The notes under the pieces: generated by a model
The model's database searches: none
Seen by the model: only the letters and a program-made list of their open reading frames with translations
What the model was told of the DNA's origin: nothing
In this document: in pieces, positions 52,024 through 61,010 of the stretch
How positions within the stretch are numbered: the stretch's first letter is position 1
Layout: every line of letters starts with the position of its first letter
DNA from: Microbacterium arabinogalactanolyticum
Lineage (GTDB): Bacteria; Actinomycetota; Actinomycetes; Actinomycetales; Microbacteriaceae
Assembly (NCBI RefSeq): GCF_030268005.1
Contig: NZ_BRZC01000004.1
Coordinates: forward strand, 1,064,885 to 1,128,884
Direction of reading: 5' to 3'
DNA length: 64,000 bases
Position numbers and translations under genes: made by a program

Positions 52024-52659
52024 ATGACCATCGAAAACACCAACGTCTCGCGTCGTACCCTCGTCAAGGGTGCCGCCTGGTCGCTTCCCGTCGTCGCCGT
52101 CGCCGCCGCCACCCCGCTGGCTGCTGCTTCGACCGCGAACGCTTCGCTCGCGTGGACCGACAGCAGCACGTCGCTTCTCGCACTTCGCGTTCTCGACAGC
52201 GCGAGCGTCATCACCGCCACGGCACTGGTCACGGTCCCCACTCAGTACACGATCACGAACGGCGCGGGCGCGATCACCGACAACGCCACGGTCACGATCA
52301 CGGTCAACCGTCCGGCGGGCATCAACCTCACGCTGGGTTCGGCTCGCGGTTTCGGCGTCTACTCGGTGGACGGCATCGCAACTGCGCCGGGCGAGCGCAC
52401 TGCCACCTACAACACTCTCCCTGTTGTCGGGAACGTTGGCTTCCCGCTGACCACCTGGACGGGCACTCGTCCCGTGAGCATCGCCAGCAACGGCGCTCTG
52501 GCGGTGCCGGTGGAGTTCGGCCTCGCCGGAACGAACACCGGCGTCAGCGTCAGCGCGCTCGCCACCTTCCCGGTGAACCTGTCCGTCAAGTTCTCTGACG
52601 GCTCGACTTACACCGCGGACTCGACGATCTCGGTTCCGGTCGGGGCCGGCATCCTCTAA
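52024..52659 (+). CDS. exported protein 3 with Tat-like leader (SRRTLVKGAAW)
   Basis: A 211-residue protein starting MTIENTNVSRRTLVKGAAWS, then LPVVAVAAATPLAAASTANA, so export by Tat and cleavage near AAAS are expected. The mature part has no cysteine and is rich in Thr, Val, Ala and Gly with alternating beta patterns (NATVTITVNRPAGINLTLGS, VNLSVKFSDGSTYTADSTIS), like a beta-sandwich adhesin. AGGAGA lies just before the ATG. No sorting signal is present. Leader near identical to that of exported protein 1. Function unknown; a matrix or surface role is inferred only from location. Confidence 0.78.
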   Translation: MTIENTNVSRRTLVKGAAWSLPVVAVAAATPLAAASTANASLAWTDSSTSLLALRVLDSASVITATALVTVPTQYTITNGAGAITDNATVTITVNRPAGINLTLGSARGFGVYSVDGIATAPGERTATYNTLPVVGNVGFPLTTWTGTRPVSIASNGALAVPVEFGLAGTNTGVSVSALATFPVNLSVKFSDGSTYTADSTISVPVGAGIL

Positions 52660-52675
52660 CCCGTCTCACCGTCGG

Positions 52676-52704
52676 AAGGCGCGTCCCGTTCCGGGGCGCG
52701 CCTT
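52676..52704 (+). terminator. terminator after exported protein 3
   Basis: AAGGCGCGTCCC and GGGGCGCGCCTT pair with one wobble around GTTCC; TCGCTTTCCC follows. 17 bp after the stop. Confidence 0.8.
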
Positions 52705-52780
52705 TCGCTTTCCCACGCGACAACGCCGGCCCCTCCGATAGGGGATGATGGAGGCGTTGCTTTCTGGGGAGGAAAAGTAC

Positions 52781-54091
52781 ATGCGTCTTTCTGTGTTCGG
52801 CTGCGGCTATCTCGGTGCGGTGCACGCGGCTGCGATGGCATCCATCGGCCATGAGGTGGTCGGTGTCGACGTCGATCCCCGCAAGATCGAGTCGCTCGCC
52901 AAGGGCGAGGCGCCGTTCTTCGAGCCCGGTCTGCAGCAGCTCCTCTCCGAGGGCATCGCGTCCGGCCGCCTGTCCTTCACGACGGACGCCTCCGCCGCCG
53001 CGGGCGCGAAGGTCCATTTCGTCGGAGTCGGCACCCCCCAGCAGGCCGGCGGCCACGCCGCCGACCTCACGTACGTGAACACCGCGATCGACGATCTGCT
53101 CCCCCACCTGTCCGCGGGCGACATCGTCGCCGGCAAGTCGACGGTGCCCGTCGGCACAGCGGCCGAGCTGGCGCCGCGCATCGCCGCCTCCGGCGCCGTG
53201 CTCGTGTGGAATCCGGAGTTCCTGCGGGAGGGGTGGGCGGTGCAGGACACCATCGACCCCGACCGCCTGGTCGCCGGCGTTCCCTCCGGTGAGGAGGGAC
53301 AGCGCGCAGCAGAGGTGCTGCGCGAGGTCTACCACCCGGCCGTCACGAAGGGCACCCCGTTCATCGTCACCGACTACGCCACCGCAGAGCTGGTGAAGGT
53401 CTCGGCGAACGCGTTCCTCGCCACCAAGATCTCGTTCATCAACGCCATGGCCGAGATCGCCGAGGCGACCGGGGCGGACGTCACGCAGCTCGCCGACGCG
53501 ATCGGCCACGACGCGCGGATCGGTCGCAAGTTCCTCGGCGCAGGCATCGGATTCGGCGGCGGATGCCTGCCGAAGGACATCCGTGCGTTCGCCGCGCGGG
53601 CCGAGGAGCTCGGGCGGGGCGAGTCGGTGAACTTCCTGCGCGAGGTCGATGCGATCAATCTGCGCCGCCGTGATCGAGCGGTCCAGCTCGTCGTCGACGG
53701 ACTCGGCGGCAGCGTGTACGGCAAGAAGGTGGCCGTGCTGGGTGCCGCGTTCAAGCCGCACAGCGATGACGTGCGCGACTCCCCCGCCCTCGACGTGGCC
53801 GTCCGGCTCAACGGTCTGGGTGCGGATGTCGTCGTGACCGATCCGCAGGCGATCGAGAACGCGCGCCGACTGCACCCGCAGCTGACGTTCGAGGCGGACC
53901 GCGATGAGACGATCCGCGGCGCCGCGGCCGTGGTGATGGTGACCGAATGGGACGAGTACCGTCGTGAGCTGTCACCCGAGCACGCCGGGTCACTGACCGA
54001 CGGACGCGTGGTGGTCGACGGTCGTAACGGTCTGGATGCCGCTGCATGGCGTGCCGCCGGCTGGTCGTACTTCGGGATGGGACGACCCTAG
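52781..54091 (+). CDS. ugd: UDP-glucose 6-dehydrogenase
   Basis: The 436-residue enzyme oxidises UDP-glucose twice to UDP-glucuronate, so the polymer probably contains uronic acid. NAD-binding LSVFGCGYLGAVHAAAMASI is at the start, then VGVGTPQQAGGHADL-like text, GKSTVPVGTA, NPEFLREGWAVQDTIDPDRL, the central helix NAFLATKISFINAMAEIAEA, and the catalytic Cys262 in GIGFGGGCLPKDIRAFAARA; GAAFKPHSDDVRDSPALDVA lies in the third domain. The ATG at 52781 has CTGGGGAGG 8 nt upstream; a longer reading adds 12 residues that include this ribosome site. The stop shares one base with the next start. GDP-mannose dehydrogenase is the only close alternative. Confidence 0.93.
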   Translation: MRLSVFGCGYLGAVHAAAMASIGHEVVGVDVDPRKIESLAKGEAPFFEPGLQQLLSEGIASGRLSFTTDASAAAGAKVHFVGVGTPQQAGGHAADLTYVNTAIDDLLPHLSAGDIVAGKSTVPVGTAAELAPRIAASGAVLVWNPEFLREGWAVQDTIDPDRLVAGVPSGEEGQRAAEVLREVYHPAVTKGTPFIVTDYATAELVKVSANAFLATKISFINAMAEIAEATGADVTQLADAIGHDARIGRKFLGAGIGFGGGCLPKDIRAFAARAEELGRGESVNFLREVDAINLRRRDRAVQLVVDGLGGSVYGKKVAVLGAAFKPHSDDVRDSPALDVAVRLNGLGADVVVTDPQAIENARRLHPQLTFEADRDETIRGAAAVVMVTEWDEYRRELSPEHAGSLTDGRVVVDGRNGLDAAAWRAAGWSYFGMGRP

Positions 54092-55191
54092 TGACAGGCC
54101 TGCTCGTCCACGAGTGGATCGAGTCCTCGGGCGGAGCGGAGAACGTGCTCGAGGCCATGGCGCGGGCCTTTCCCGACGCCGACATCCAGTGCCTGTGGGA
54201 CGACGCTCCGCACCGTTTCGCCGATCGCACTGTTCGCGAGACGTGGCTGGCGCGCACACCGCTGCGTCGGCACAAGGCGCTGGCGCTGCCGTTCACCATC
54301 GGCGCCTGGCGAGGGCTGCCGGCATCGCGCGATTACGAGTGGATGCTGGTGAGTTCGCACCTGTTCGCCCACCACGCGACGCTCGCGGGCCGTGACGTGC
54401 CGAAATACGTCTACGCCCACACGCCGGCGAGGTACATCTGGAATCCCGAGCTCGATGAGCGCGGCAACAGCCTGGCCGTGAAGGCCGTGTCACCGCTGTT
54501 CCAGCGCATCGATCGCCGGCGCGCGCAGGAGGCCACCGCCATCGCGGCGAACAGTGCATTCGTGCGAGACCGGATCGCCCAGGCGTGGGGGCGTGAGGCT
54601 ATCGTGATCCATCCTCCTGTCGCGGTCGAGCGCATCCTCTCGCAGAACGACTGGCGCACCCAGGTGACGGATGCCGATGAGCTGCGCCTGCTCGAGCAGC
54701 TGCCGACCCCGTTCATTCTCGGCGCCTCCCGGTTCATCCCCTATAAGCGACTGGACCTGGTGATCGCCGCCGGTGAGCGGACCGGTCTGCCCGTCGTGAT
54801 CGCAGGTCGCGGCCCGGAGGAACAGCGCCTGCGCGCGATCGCCGCGACCGCGAAGGTGCCCGTGCGGATCGTCGTCTCTCCCTCGGATGCGCTGCTCTAC
54901 GCGCTCATGCAGCTCGCCAGCGTGTTCGTCTTCCCTCCGGTGGAGGATTTCGGCATCGTCCCTGTCGAGGCGCAGGCCGCGGGCACACCGGTGGTGACCG
55001 GTCCGGTGGGTGGGCAGGTGGAGACGTTCGTGGACGGTGTGAGCGGGGTCGCAGCCGCATCGACGGATGCCGCGGACCTTGCGGATGCCGTGCGACGAGC
55101 GGCCTCCCTGCCGGCATTCGAGGCGCGGGATGCGACCGCACGATTCGACGAACCTGCGTTCCGCGAGCACATCGACCGGTTCGTCTCATGA
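54091..55191 (+). CDS. glycosyltransferase family 4
   Basis: 366 residues from the GTG at 54091 (TAGTG overlap with ugd). LLVHEWIESSGGAENVLEAM is the acceptor loop of the WbaZ-like GT4 group; YVYAHTPARYIWNPELDERG is a hallmark of that group. AANSAFVRDRIAQAWGREAI, GASRFIPYKRLDLVIAAGER and VFPPVEDFGIVPVEAQAAGT (E-x7-E) complete it. A mannosyl- or glucuronosyl-transferase role would fit next to ugd, but the donor is not proven. Confidence 0.92.
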   Translation: MTGLLVHEWIESSGGAENVLEAMARAFPDADIQCLWDDAPHRFADRTVRETWLARTPLRRHKALALPFTIGAWRGLPASRDYEWMLVSSHLFAHHATLAGRDVPKYVYAHTPARYIWNPELDERGNSLAVKAVSPLFQRIDRRRAQEATAIAANSAFVRDRIAQAWGREAIVIHPPVAVERILSQNDWRTQVTDADELRLLEQLPTPFILGASRFIPYKRLDLVIAAGERTGLPVVIAGRGPEEQRLRAIAATAKVPVRIVVSPSDALLYALMQLASVFVFPPVEDFGIVPVEAQAAGTPVVTGPVGGQVETFVDGVSGVAAASTDAADLADAVRRAASLPAFEARDATARFDEPAFREHIDRFVS

Positions 55192-56267
55192 TCGCCGTCA
55201 ACTGCCGGTTCCTCACTCAGGACCTCACAGGTGTCCAACGCTTCGCTGAGGAGATCACGGCGGAGCTCGCGAGGACTCGAGACGATGTGCGACTGTTCGC
55301 ACCGCCGGGCGCTCTCCGTCACACGGCTCTCGGCGGACGCGAGGTCGAGCAGGTCGGAACAGCGAGCGGTCACAGGTGGGAGCAATGGGACCTGCCACGC
55401 CTGCTTCGCCGCGAGCACGGTTCGCCACTGCTCCTGTCGTTGATGAACACCGGCCCCGTGCTGTACCGGAACCAGGTCGTCACGCATCACGACGTGACAT
55501 ATGTCCGGTTCCCGCAGACGTACACGAAGCGATTCCGCATCGCGTATCGGATGCTTTCGTCGTTGACGCTTCACCACGCTCGCCAGGTCATCACGGTGAG
55601 CGAGTTCTCCCGCCGGGAGATCGTGGACGTGTACGGCATCGACTTGGAGAAGATCAGAGTCGTTCCGAATGCCGCTGGATCCGGGTTCCGCCGCCCGCAT
55701 CTGGAAAGCGGACCCGCGTACTTCCTGGCCGTCGCCTCGTTCCTCCCGCACAAGAACATCGATCGGCTGGTGGATGCCTTCGAGCGATATCGGGCGGAGT
55801 CGGGAAGCACGACGGCACTGCGACTCGTCGGAAGTGCACGCCCGGCGTCGATGGCGCGATCGGATGGTTCTCCTCGTCCGACCCCCGGCGTGGAGCTCCT
55901 CGGTCGCGTAGACGATCAGCGGTTGCAGGAACTCTATGCAGGCGCCCGCGGGTTCATCTTCCCCTCCTTGTACGAGGGATTCGGCGTGCCGCCTCTTGAG
56001 GCGCAATCTGCGGGAGCACCGGTCGCGGCTGCTGACATCCCGCCCCTGCGAGAGGCGCTCGGGGAGTCCGCGCTGTTCTTCGATCCAGGTGACACGAAGT
56101 CCATGTCCGACGCGCTCCTGACACTCGACGCTGATGCCGATGCGCGCCAACGGCTCCGCGCCGCGGGACATTCGAACATCGAACGTCAAAGCTGGGAGCG
56201 CTCAGCGGGCGGCGTCTCCTCGCTCCTCGACGAGATGATCCGGAGCAATCGTTACGACCGCAATTGA
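55188..56267 (+). CDS. glycosyltransferase family 4
   Basis: 359 residues by ATGA overlap. IAVNCRFLTQDLTGVQRFAE, TVSEFSRREIVDVYGIDLEK, AVASFLPHKNIDRLVDAFER and FPSLYEGFGVPPLEAQSAGA place it in GT4 (mannosyl/rhamnosyl type). Codon use is less GC-rich than in the genes before it, so the composition change begins here. Its 3' end overlaps the end of the convergent polymerase gene by 66 bp. Confidence 0.9.
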   Translation: MIAVNCRFLTQDLTGVQRFAEEITAELARTRDDVRLFAPPGALRHTALGGREVEQVGTASGHRWEQWDLPRLLRREHGSPLLLSLMNTGPVLYRNQVVTHHDVTYVRFPQTYTKRFRIAYRMLSSLTLHHARQVITVSEFSRREIVDVYGIDLEKIRVVPNAAGSGFRRPHLESGPAYFLAVASFLPHKNIDRLVDAFERYRAESGSTTALRLVGSARPASMARSDGSPRPTPGVELLGRVDDQRLQELYAGARGFIFPSLYEGFGVPPLEAQSAGAPVAAADIPPLREALGESALFFDPGDTKSMSDALLTLDADADARQRLRAAGHSNIERQSWERSAGGVSSLLDEMIRSNRYDRN

Positions 56268-57491
56268 TCCCCCCCATTTGGCTGTCATAGCAACCAGAAC
56301 CATCGCGTAACTGAAGTCCCAGGTCATCACGTCATAACTCGCCATGAACACGCACATTGCGAGCAGGACGAGCTTCCCCCCAGCGTCGACTCGAACAAAC
56401 CCATTGACCAGGGCGATCGCAAGCAAGACGATGCCAATCACTCCCGCGAACGCAAGGATACGAACATATTCATTGTCGAAGAAGTAGTAGCCAGGATATC
56501 CTTGCATGGTACCCGAATTGAAGAGTTCACCACCCGACGCGACGCCCGAGCCGAACATTACTGACATCGGATCACGGTCCAGCAGTCGTGGAACCGAACC
56601 AATAACACCGCTCCTATGCAAATAGGACGACGTCTGCTGGACGCCGCCGAATCCTAGCAGTTCGAGGACATCGACAGTGGTGACGGCGACCCCGACTCCC
56701 AGAGCCACGACAATGCGAAGCAGCAGCGCCCTTCCCGGCATAAATGCAAACATTGCCGCGGCCACAAGAATCAACGCGACGGCTGCGCTTCTCGTCCCCG
56801 ATAATGCGACGATCGGAGGTACGCAGAGCAGAAGTAGAAGATACCTCTTCTGCTTCGTGTTTCGATAGAGAATCATGCACCCGATGAAGGCAATAACTGC
56901 GAATGTGCCCAGCAGGATGGGATGCCCCATAGTCCCTAGCGAACGGCCAGCCAATTGAGGCACAAGCTCGTTCACACGCCGATGGATATCATCGAATCCG
57001 ACGTCTCCACGCGGCCATGCGTTGGCCCATGAGAAGCGCTGTTCCGCCACCGTGATGATCAACTCGATCGGAAGCAACCATACGAGGGACTTGAAGACCG
57101 TGCTCCGACCCGCCGAATGGTCAGCGAATGCAGCCATTGCGAGCGTCAGGAAGAACGCGAGGCGGACCCATTCACTGATGATGTGTCCAATACCCGAGCC
57201 CAGCGATTCAGAAATCGCGAGATAGACTGCGAAGATGACCGCGAATGCCGGGAGTGAAACCTTTACTCCCGGCGCAGAGGTTCCTCGTGCAAGCGAGATC
57301 AGAAGCACGAGCGTAAGCAACGCATTGATGGTAATGACGAGTTCTGCGCGAACACCAAAAGTGGGGATCAACACAATCGCTACGACCGCCACCGTCAGTG
57401 ACGTCTCACGGACGCGATCCGCACGGGAGAAAAGTGCCCGCACAGCCAGCAACAGCACTACTCCAAAGATCAAGACCGCCAAAGGAGTCAT
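56202..57491 (-). CDS. O-antigen polymerase-like membrane protein (Wzy) 2
   Basis: 429 residues, about 11 helices (AVLIFGVVLLLAVRALFSRA, LVITINALLTLVLLISLARG, IALSGTRSAAVALILVAAAM). The loop GYPGYYFFDNEYVRILAFAG and DRDPMSVMFGSGVASGGELF match Wzy-type proteins. GC is clearly lower than in the core genes. It starts by ATGA overlap with the flippase gene. A second polymerase beside wzy 1 means a second repeat unit. Confidence 0.8.
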   Translation of the reverse strand: MTPLAVLIFGVVLLLAVRALFSRADRVRETSLTVAVVAIVLIPTFGVRAELVITINALLTLVLLISLARGTSAPGVKVSLPAFAVIFAVYLAISESLGSGIGHIISEWVRLAFFLTLAMAAFADHSAGRSTVFKSLVWLLPIELIITVAEQRFSWANAWPRGDVGFDDIHRRVNELVPQLAGRSLGTMGHPILLGTFAVIAFIGCMILYRNTKQKRYLLLLLCVPPIVALSGTRSAAVALILVAAAMFAFMPGRALLLRIVVALGVGVAVTTVDVLELLGFGGVQQTSSYLHRSGVIGSVPRLLDRDPMSVMFGSGVASGGELFNSGTMQGYPGYYFFDNEYVRILAFAGVIGIVLLAIALVNGFVRVDAGGKLVLLAMCVFMASYDVMTWDFSYAMVLVAMTAKWGGSIAVVTIAPDHLVEERGDAAR

Positions 57492-58744
57492 GCAGAGCCC
57501 AACCGTCCATGAAGCAACATTTGCCTCCTACGAGTAGATACAACGCCGACGATCTGAACTGTCAGCACCACAAGTTCGGCGGAAAGCTCACCAATTGCTC
57601 CCCCAATCGGTCCGAGCAGGTGGGAGAAGACCAGGATCGACGGAACGCCCACTATCGCGCCCGCAATCGCGCTCCACATGATGATGCGCACTCGAGACAG
57701 GGCAACCAGAGCAAGATTCCCGGTCGCTCGAGAAGTGCTTACGATGACGATGACAAGCGCAAGTACCCAGGCAAGCTCGCTCGGGATGGTCGCGGAACCG
57801 GAAAACATCAGACTGGATGCGACCGGCGCAAGAAACCCGAAGCACGCTGCAGCCACCATTCCAAGTAGGACATTCAAAAATATCGCGCTTCGCACTCGAC
57901 TCCAACGTCGCATTCGGTCCGGCTCCGAACCGACCCACCCCTGCATTCCGTTTGGAACCGATGCCATTGCGCCCAATCCGAGCCTCATCAGCCGCTCACC
58001 TGCCGCAAATACTGCAACGCTCGCCGGGCTCACGATGCTCACCAATGTCACCGGGAGCGCGATGTAGAGCGCACTCACGAGCCTTGCAGTAAAGGCACTC
58101 GACTGCGCGAATATCGCGCTGATGACCTGGCGCGGCCGATGCTGAACCCGAGGACGTGTCAATCCCGTGCGCGCGACCAGCAGGCCTAACACTGGACCGA
58201 CCACGCAAGGCAGGAGAAGGCCGACAAGTGCGTACACCATCAACGGAGCCCCCACCAGGAGCAATCCAGCCGCGACGAGTACGCCGATCATGCGGGGAAG
58301 ACCGTCGGTAACGATCGCGACCCACGGCCGCGATTTTCCCAGATAGAACCATACAGCGTTGAGACCGGCGGCCAGAGATGCGATGGCGATGACGGCGGAC
58401 TCACTGCGGTATTCCGGCGAGAGAGTATATGCGCTGACTGCAACAATCACGGCCAACGGCGCGAAGACGACCAGTTTTGATTGAATGGACAGAACAAGTA
58501 TCTGATACGAGTTGCCGGCGGCAGCCCGCGCCACGCGTTGAGGTCCGTTCAGCCCCCATCCCAATTCTCCAATCGCACTTGCCGCCATCCCGATGGACTG
58601 ACCAATTGCTATTGCGGCCCATGCGGCCGCACCATATTTGAAAGTTACCGCGGGCAGAGCGATAAGGGGGCTAAGTAGCCCTGTGAACGGCAAAGCCAGG
58701 TAGCCTACCATCCGCCATCCGCGGACCTTTCGGGAGCTGGTCAT
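57488..58744 (-). CDS. wzx: lipid-linked repeat-unit flippase (Wzx/MATE-like)
   Basis: 418 residues, 11-12 helices. GYLALPFTGLLSPLIALPAV, GLNGPQRVARAAAGNSYQIL and VFAAGERLMRLGLGAMASVP, PNGMQGWVG fit the polysaccharide-transport members of the MOP superfamily. It would flip the undecaprenyl-linked unit to the outer face for polymerase 2. ATGA overlaps both ways. Sequence is low in GC, as are its neighbours. A polymer-type permease of another MOP subgroup is possible. Confidence 0.82.
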   Translation of the reverse strand: MTSSRKVRGWRMVGYLALPFTGLLSPLIALPAVTFKYGAAAWAAIAIGQSIGMAASAIGELGWGLNGPQRVARAAAGNSYQILVLSIQSKLVVFAPLAVIVAVSAYTLSPEYRSESAVIAIASLAAGLNAVWFYLGKSRPWVAIVTDGLPRMIGVLVAAGLLLVGAPLMVYALVGLLLPCVVGPVLGLLVARTGLTRPRVQHRPRQVISAIFAQSSAFTARLVSALYIALPVTLVSIVSPASVAVFAAGERLMRLGLGAMASVPNGMQGWVGSEPDRMRRWSRVRSAIFLNVLLGMVAAACFGFLAPVASSLMFSGSATIPSELAWVLALVIVIVSTSRATGNLALVALSRVRIIMWSAIAGAIVGVPSILVFSHLLGPIGGAIGELSAELVVLTVQIVGVVSTRRRQMLLHGRLGSA

Positions 58745-59940
58745 TCTAGATATTGCCCATCAACATGGGGCGAAGCCTCCACCGCGCGCTGGAGGTCCTG
58801 CGCGACGGACACGGCGCTGAAATCATCGACCTGAATTGCCGCTCTTTGAGTTAAGGCCCTCATTTGCTCCGGGTCTTCGAGCATCTCTGAGACTACGTGC
58901 GCCAATGCGCGCTCGTCCGCTGGCGGTACGACCCTGGCGTCCACGCCGTCTTGGCAGAAGTCGTCAAAGCCGCTTCCACTTGTGACAACCAGCGGCGTGC
59001 GGCTCGCCTTGACTTCGAGGGCGATATTCCCGAACGCTTCCCAGAGCGAAGGGACCATACAGACTTCAGCCTGAGCCATGGCTCGATACAGGGCGTCGCC
59101 ACGAACATTTCCAAGGAAGACGACTCGATCTCGAAGGTCAGAATCGATCAGGGACAGGACCCCGTCCGTGCCCCATTCTGGGAGGGTATGACCTCTCGCA
59201 CCGGCGAACACGAGCTGTAAGCCAGGATGTTTCCGCGCTATGAGGTTGAAGGCGAGTGCTGATATATGTGCCCCTTTCCTCGCTTCCACCCTGCCAGCAT
59301 GCATGAGTACCGTGCCTTGTGCTGGCCATCCATCCGGCAATGGAGCAGTCGAAGCCCCCGCCCTGACGCGCTCAACATCGATACAGTTGCGTACGACTTG
59401 CGCATCGTCCGGCATCTTGAATCTTGCCTTGTACCAGTTGGTGATGGCCACCGAACAACCAATGGTTCTTGACGAGCACCGGACTTGCCGCCGCTCGAGC
59501 GCACCCTGTATGCGCGTTTGAAGACTCCGTCGCCACGAACCCGCGACACCCGCAGAGTCTTCGACCTCTGTCATGAGTTCGATCCCGGTCACCAGATTTG
59601 TCACGAGCGGAATTCGCGATGGCGCGAACGCCGCGGCTCCCAGCCACTCGGGCGCGAAGATGAGGTCAGGGTTGATCTTGGCGGCCCGACGCCGAAACAT
59701 GACGGCACGAAGAACTGGTCGAACAAAAGAAGGTAGCCAGGACCACCTACGGTCGACATCCAACTGAATTCCGGGGGGAAGCTCCGGGTTCTCGACCAGC
59801 CTCGTGTCGGGGTAGAGGGCAACGATCGGTTCGACTCCGAGGGCCGACAGTTCCGCCAGAACTGCTGCGTACCTGCGCCCTACTCCTCCGGTGAGTTCTG
59901 TGACGCCCGCCAACTCTGATAGTGGAATCAGCCACTTCAT
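58741..59940 (-). CDS. glycosyltransferase family 4
   Basis: 399 residues from the ATG at 59940, which overlaps the upstream stop (ATGA). MKWLIPLSELAGVTELTGGV, GRRYAAVLAELSALGVEPIV, LMHAGRVEARKGAHISALAF, and VPSLWEAFGNIALEVKASRT (E-x7-E) define GT4. The frame is open further upstream but only antisense text is gained. Low-GC island gene. Confidence 0.88.
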   Translation of the reverse strand: MKWLIPLSELAGVTELTGGVGRRYAAVLAELSALGVEPIVALYPDTRLVENPELPPGIQLDVDRRWSWLPSFVRPVLRAVMFRRRAAKINPDLIFAPEWLGAAAFAPSRIPLVTNLVTGIELMTEVEDSAGVAGSWRRSLQTRIQGALERRQVRCSSRTIGCSVAITNWYKARFKMPDDAQVVRNCIDVERVRAGASTAPLPDGWPAQGTVLMHAGRVEARKGAHISALAFNLIARKHPGLQLVFAGARGHTLPEWGTDGVLSLIDSDLRDRVVFLGNVRGDALYRAMAQAEVCMVPSLWEAFGNIALEVKASRTPLVVTSGSGFDDFCQDGVDARVVPPADERALAHVVSEMLEDPEQMRALTQRAAIQVDDFSAVSVAQDLQRAVEASPHVDGQYLE

Positions 59941-61010
59941 CGACTTCCCTCCCGTGCACGTGCGGAGCGCTGCACTGCGTCCTCGCAGATCTGAACAAAC
60001 CTCTTCGCGTTGACCGCCTCCCCAAACTCCGAAACAGCGCGGGCGCGAGCACGTGCGCCGAAATGAACACGCTGCTCCGGCGATGCGAACTGCTTGATCA
60101 CATTTACCAGTGCTTCGATATCCCGCGGAGGGACGATCAGCCCACCGTCGCCGAGTGCCCAACGCATCGGGCCCACGTCCGTCACCGCAATCGCACGACC
60201 AGCCATCATTGCGTCGATCAACTTGGCGGGCAACTGCCCTTCCGACCAGGGATCGGGATGGCTCGGCAACAAGACGACATCGCTACGGTTAACAATGCTC
60301 CGTCCCTCTTCGAACGTTGTCCGGCCACGCCATTCCTCCCAGACCCGAGCATCGTCAGGCGCAGTATCGGTGACGACGAGCCGCGTACCCAGGTTCTGAG
60401 TCGCTCGAACCGCCTCACGAACTTCGGGCAGACCCTTGTGCGGATGGTTAGTCCCCACGAACGCGATGACGGGAGCGGTCCGGGTATGCGCTTCACCCTG
60501 AATCTCTTCAGAGCGCGCGTGTGGAATGATCATGCCGCCGTGCCAGTTCTGGAGGACAGGATTGCTCACGATATGCGGATATCGATCGACAGCGAGTCGA
60601 ATCTTCGTATCTGCCCAGTACTTGCGGGGTTTGAGGATCTGGCGGGCTGCGAGACGGATGAATGGCAGCGGAGGGAGATCCGGATCATCGATGTCTACGA
60701 TGAGTGGCTTGTGAAGTCGACGCGCCAGGGGCTCCACAATTCCCATGGAGGCAGGCACCGGCTTGACTGCGATCACCAGGTCGGAACCAGCGATCGTCTT
60801 CTCAAGCAAGGCAGCACCGCCTGCTTCCCCAACTCCAACGCAGTCCGCAACCAGCTCCTCCTCAGCTAGGGGAGCCCAGATCTCTCCTCCTCCTGCTGAC
60901 GCTACGACGACTTCCATCCCGCTGAGCCGCGCGAGACGCCATAGAACGTGGGTACGCCCGAGGGAATTGGATGAAAAGTTCGGCGTCACCAGTGTCACCC
61001 GACGGATCAA
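59937..61010 (-). CDS. glycosyltransferase family 4
   Basis: 357 residues, ATGA overlap with the acyltransferase gene. RRVTLVTPNFSSNSLGRTHV at the N-terminus; IVDIDDPDLPPLPFIRLAAR; VIAFVGTNHPHKGLPEVREA, RATQNLG and LLPSHPDPWSEGQLPAKLID in the donor half, where the E-x7-E is changed to S-E-G-Q-L-P-A-K-L-I-D-A. Such changed forms occur among capsule GT4 enzymes. Part of the five-gene coupled unit 56202-61540. Confidence 0.85.
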   Translation of the reverse strand: MIRRVTLVTPNFSSNSLGRTHVLWRLARLSGMEVVVASAGGGEIWAPLAEEELVADCVGVGEAGGAALLEKTIAGSDLVIAVKPVPASMGIVEPLARRLHKPLIVDIDDPDLPPLPFIRLAARQILKPRKYWADTKIRLAVDRYPHIVSNPVLQNWHGGMIIPHARSEEIQGEAHTRTAPVIAFVGTNHPHKGLPEVREAVRATQNLGTRLVVTDTAPDDARVWEEWRGRTTFEEGRSIVNRSDVVLLPSHPDPWSEGQLPAKLIDAMMAGRAIAVTDVGPMRWALGDGGLIVPPRDIEALVNVIKQFASPEQRVHFGARARARAVSEFGEAVNAKRFVQICEDAVQRSARAREGSR

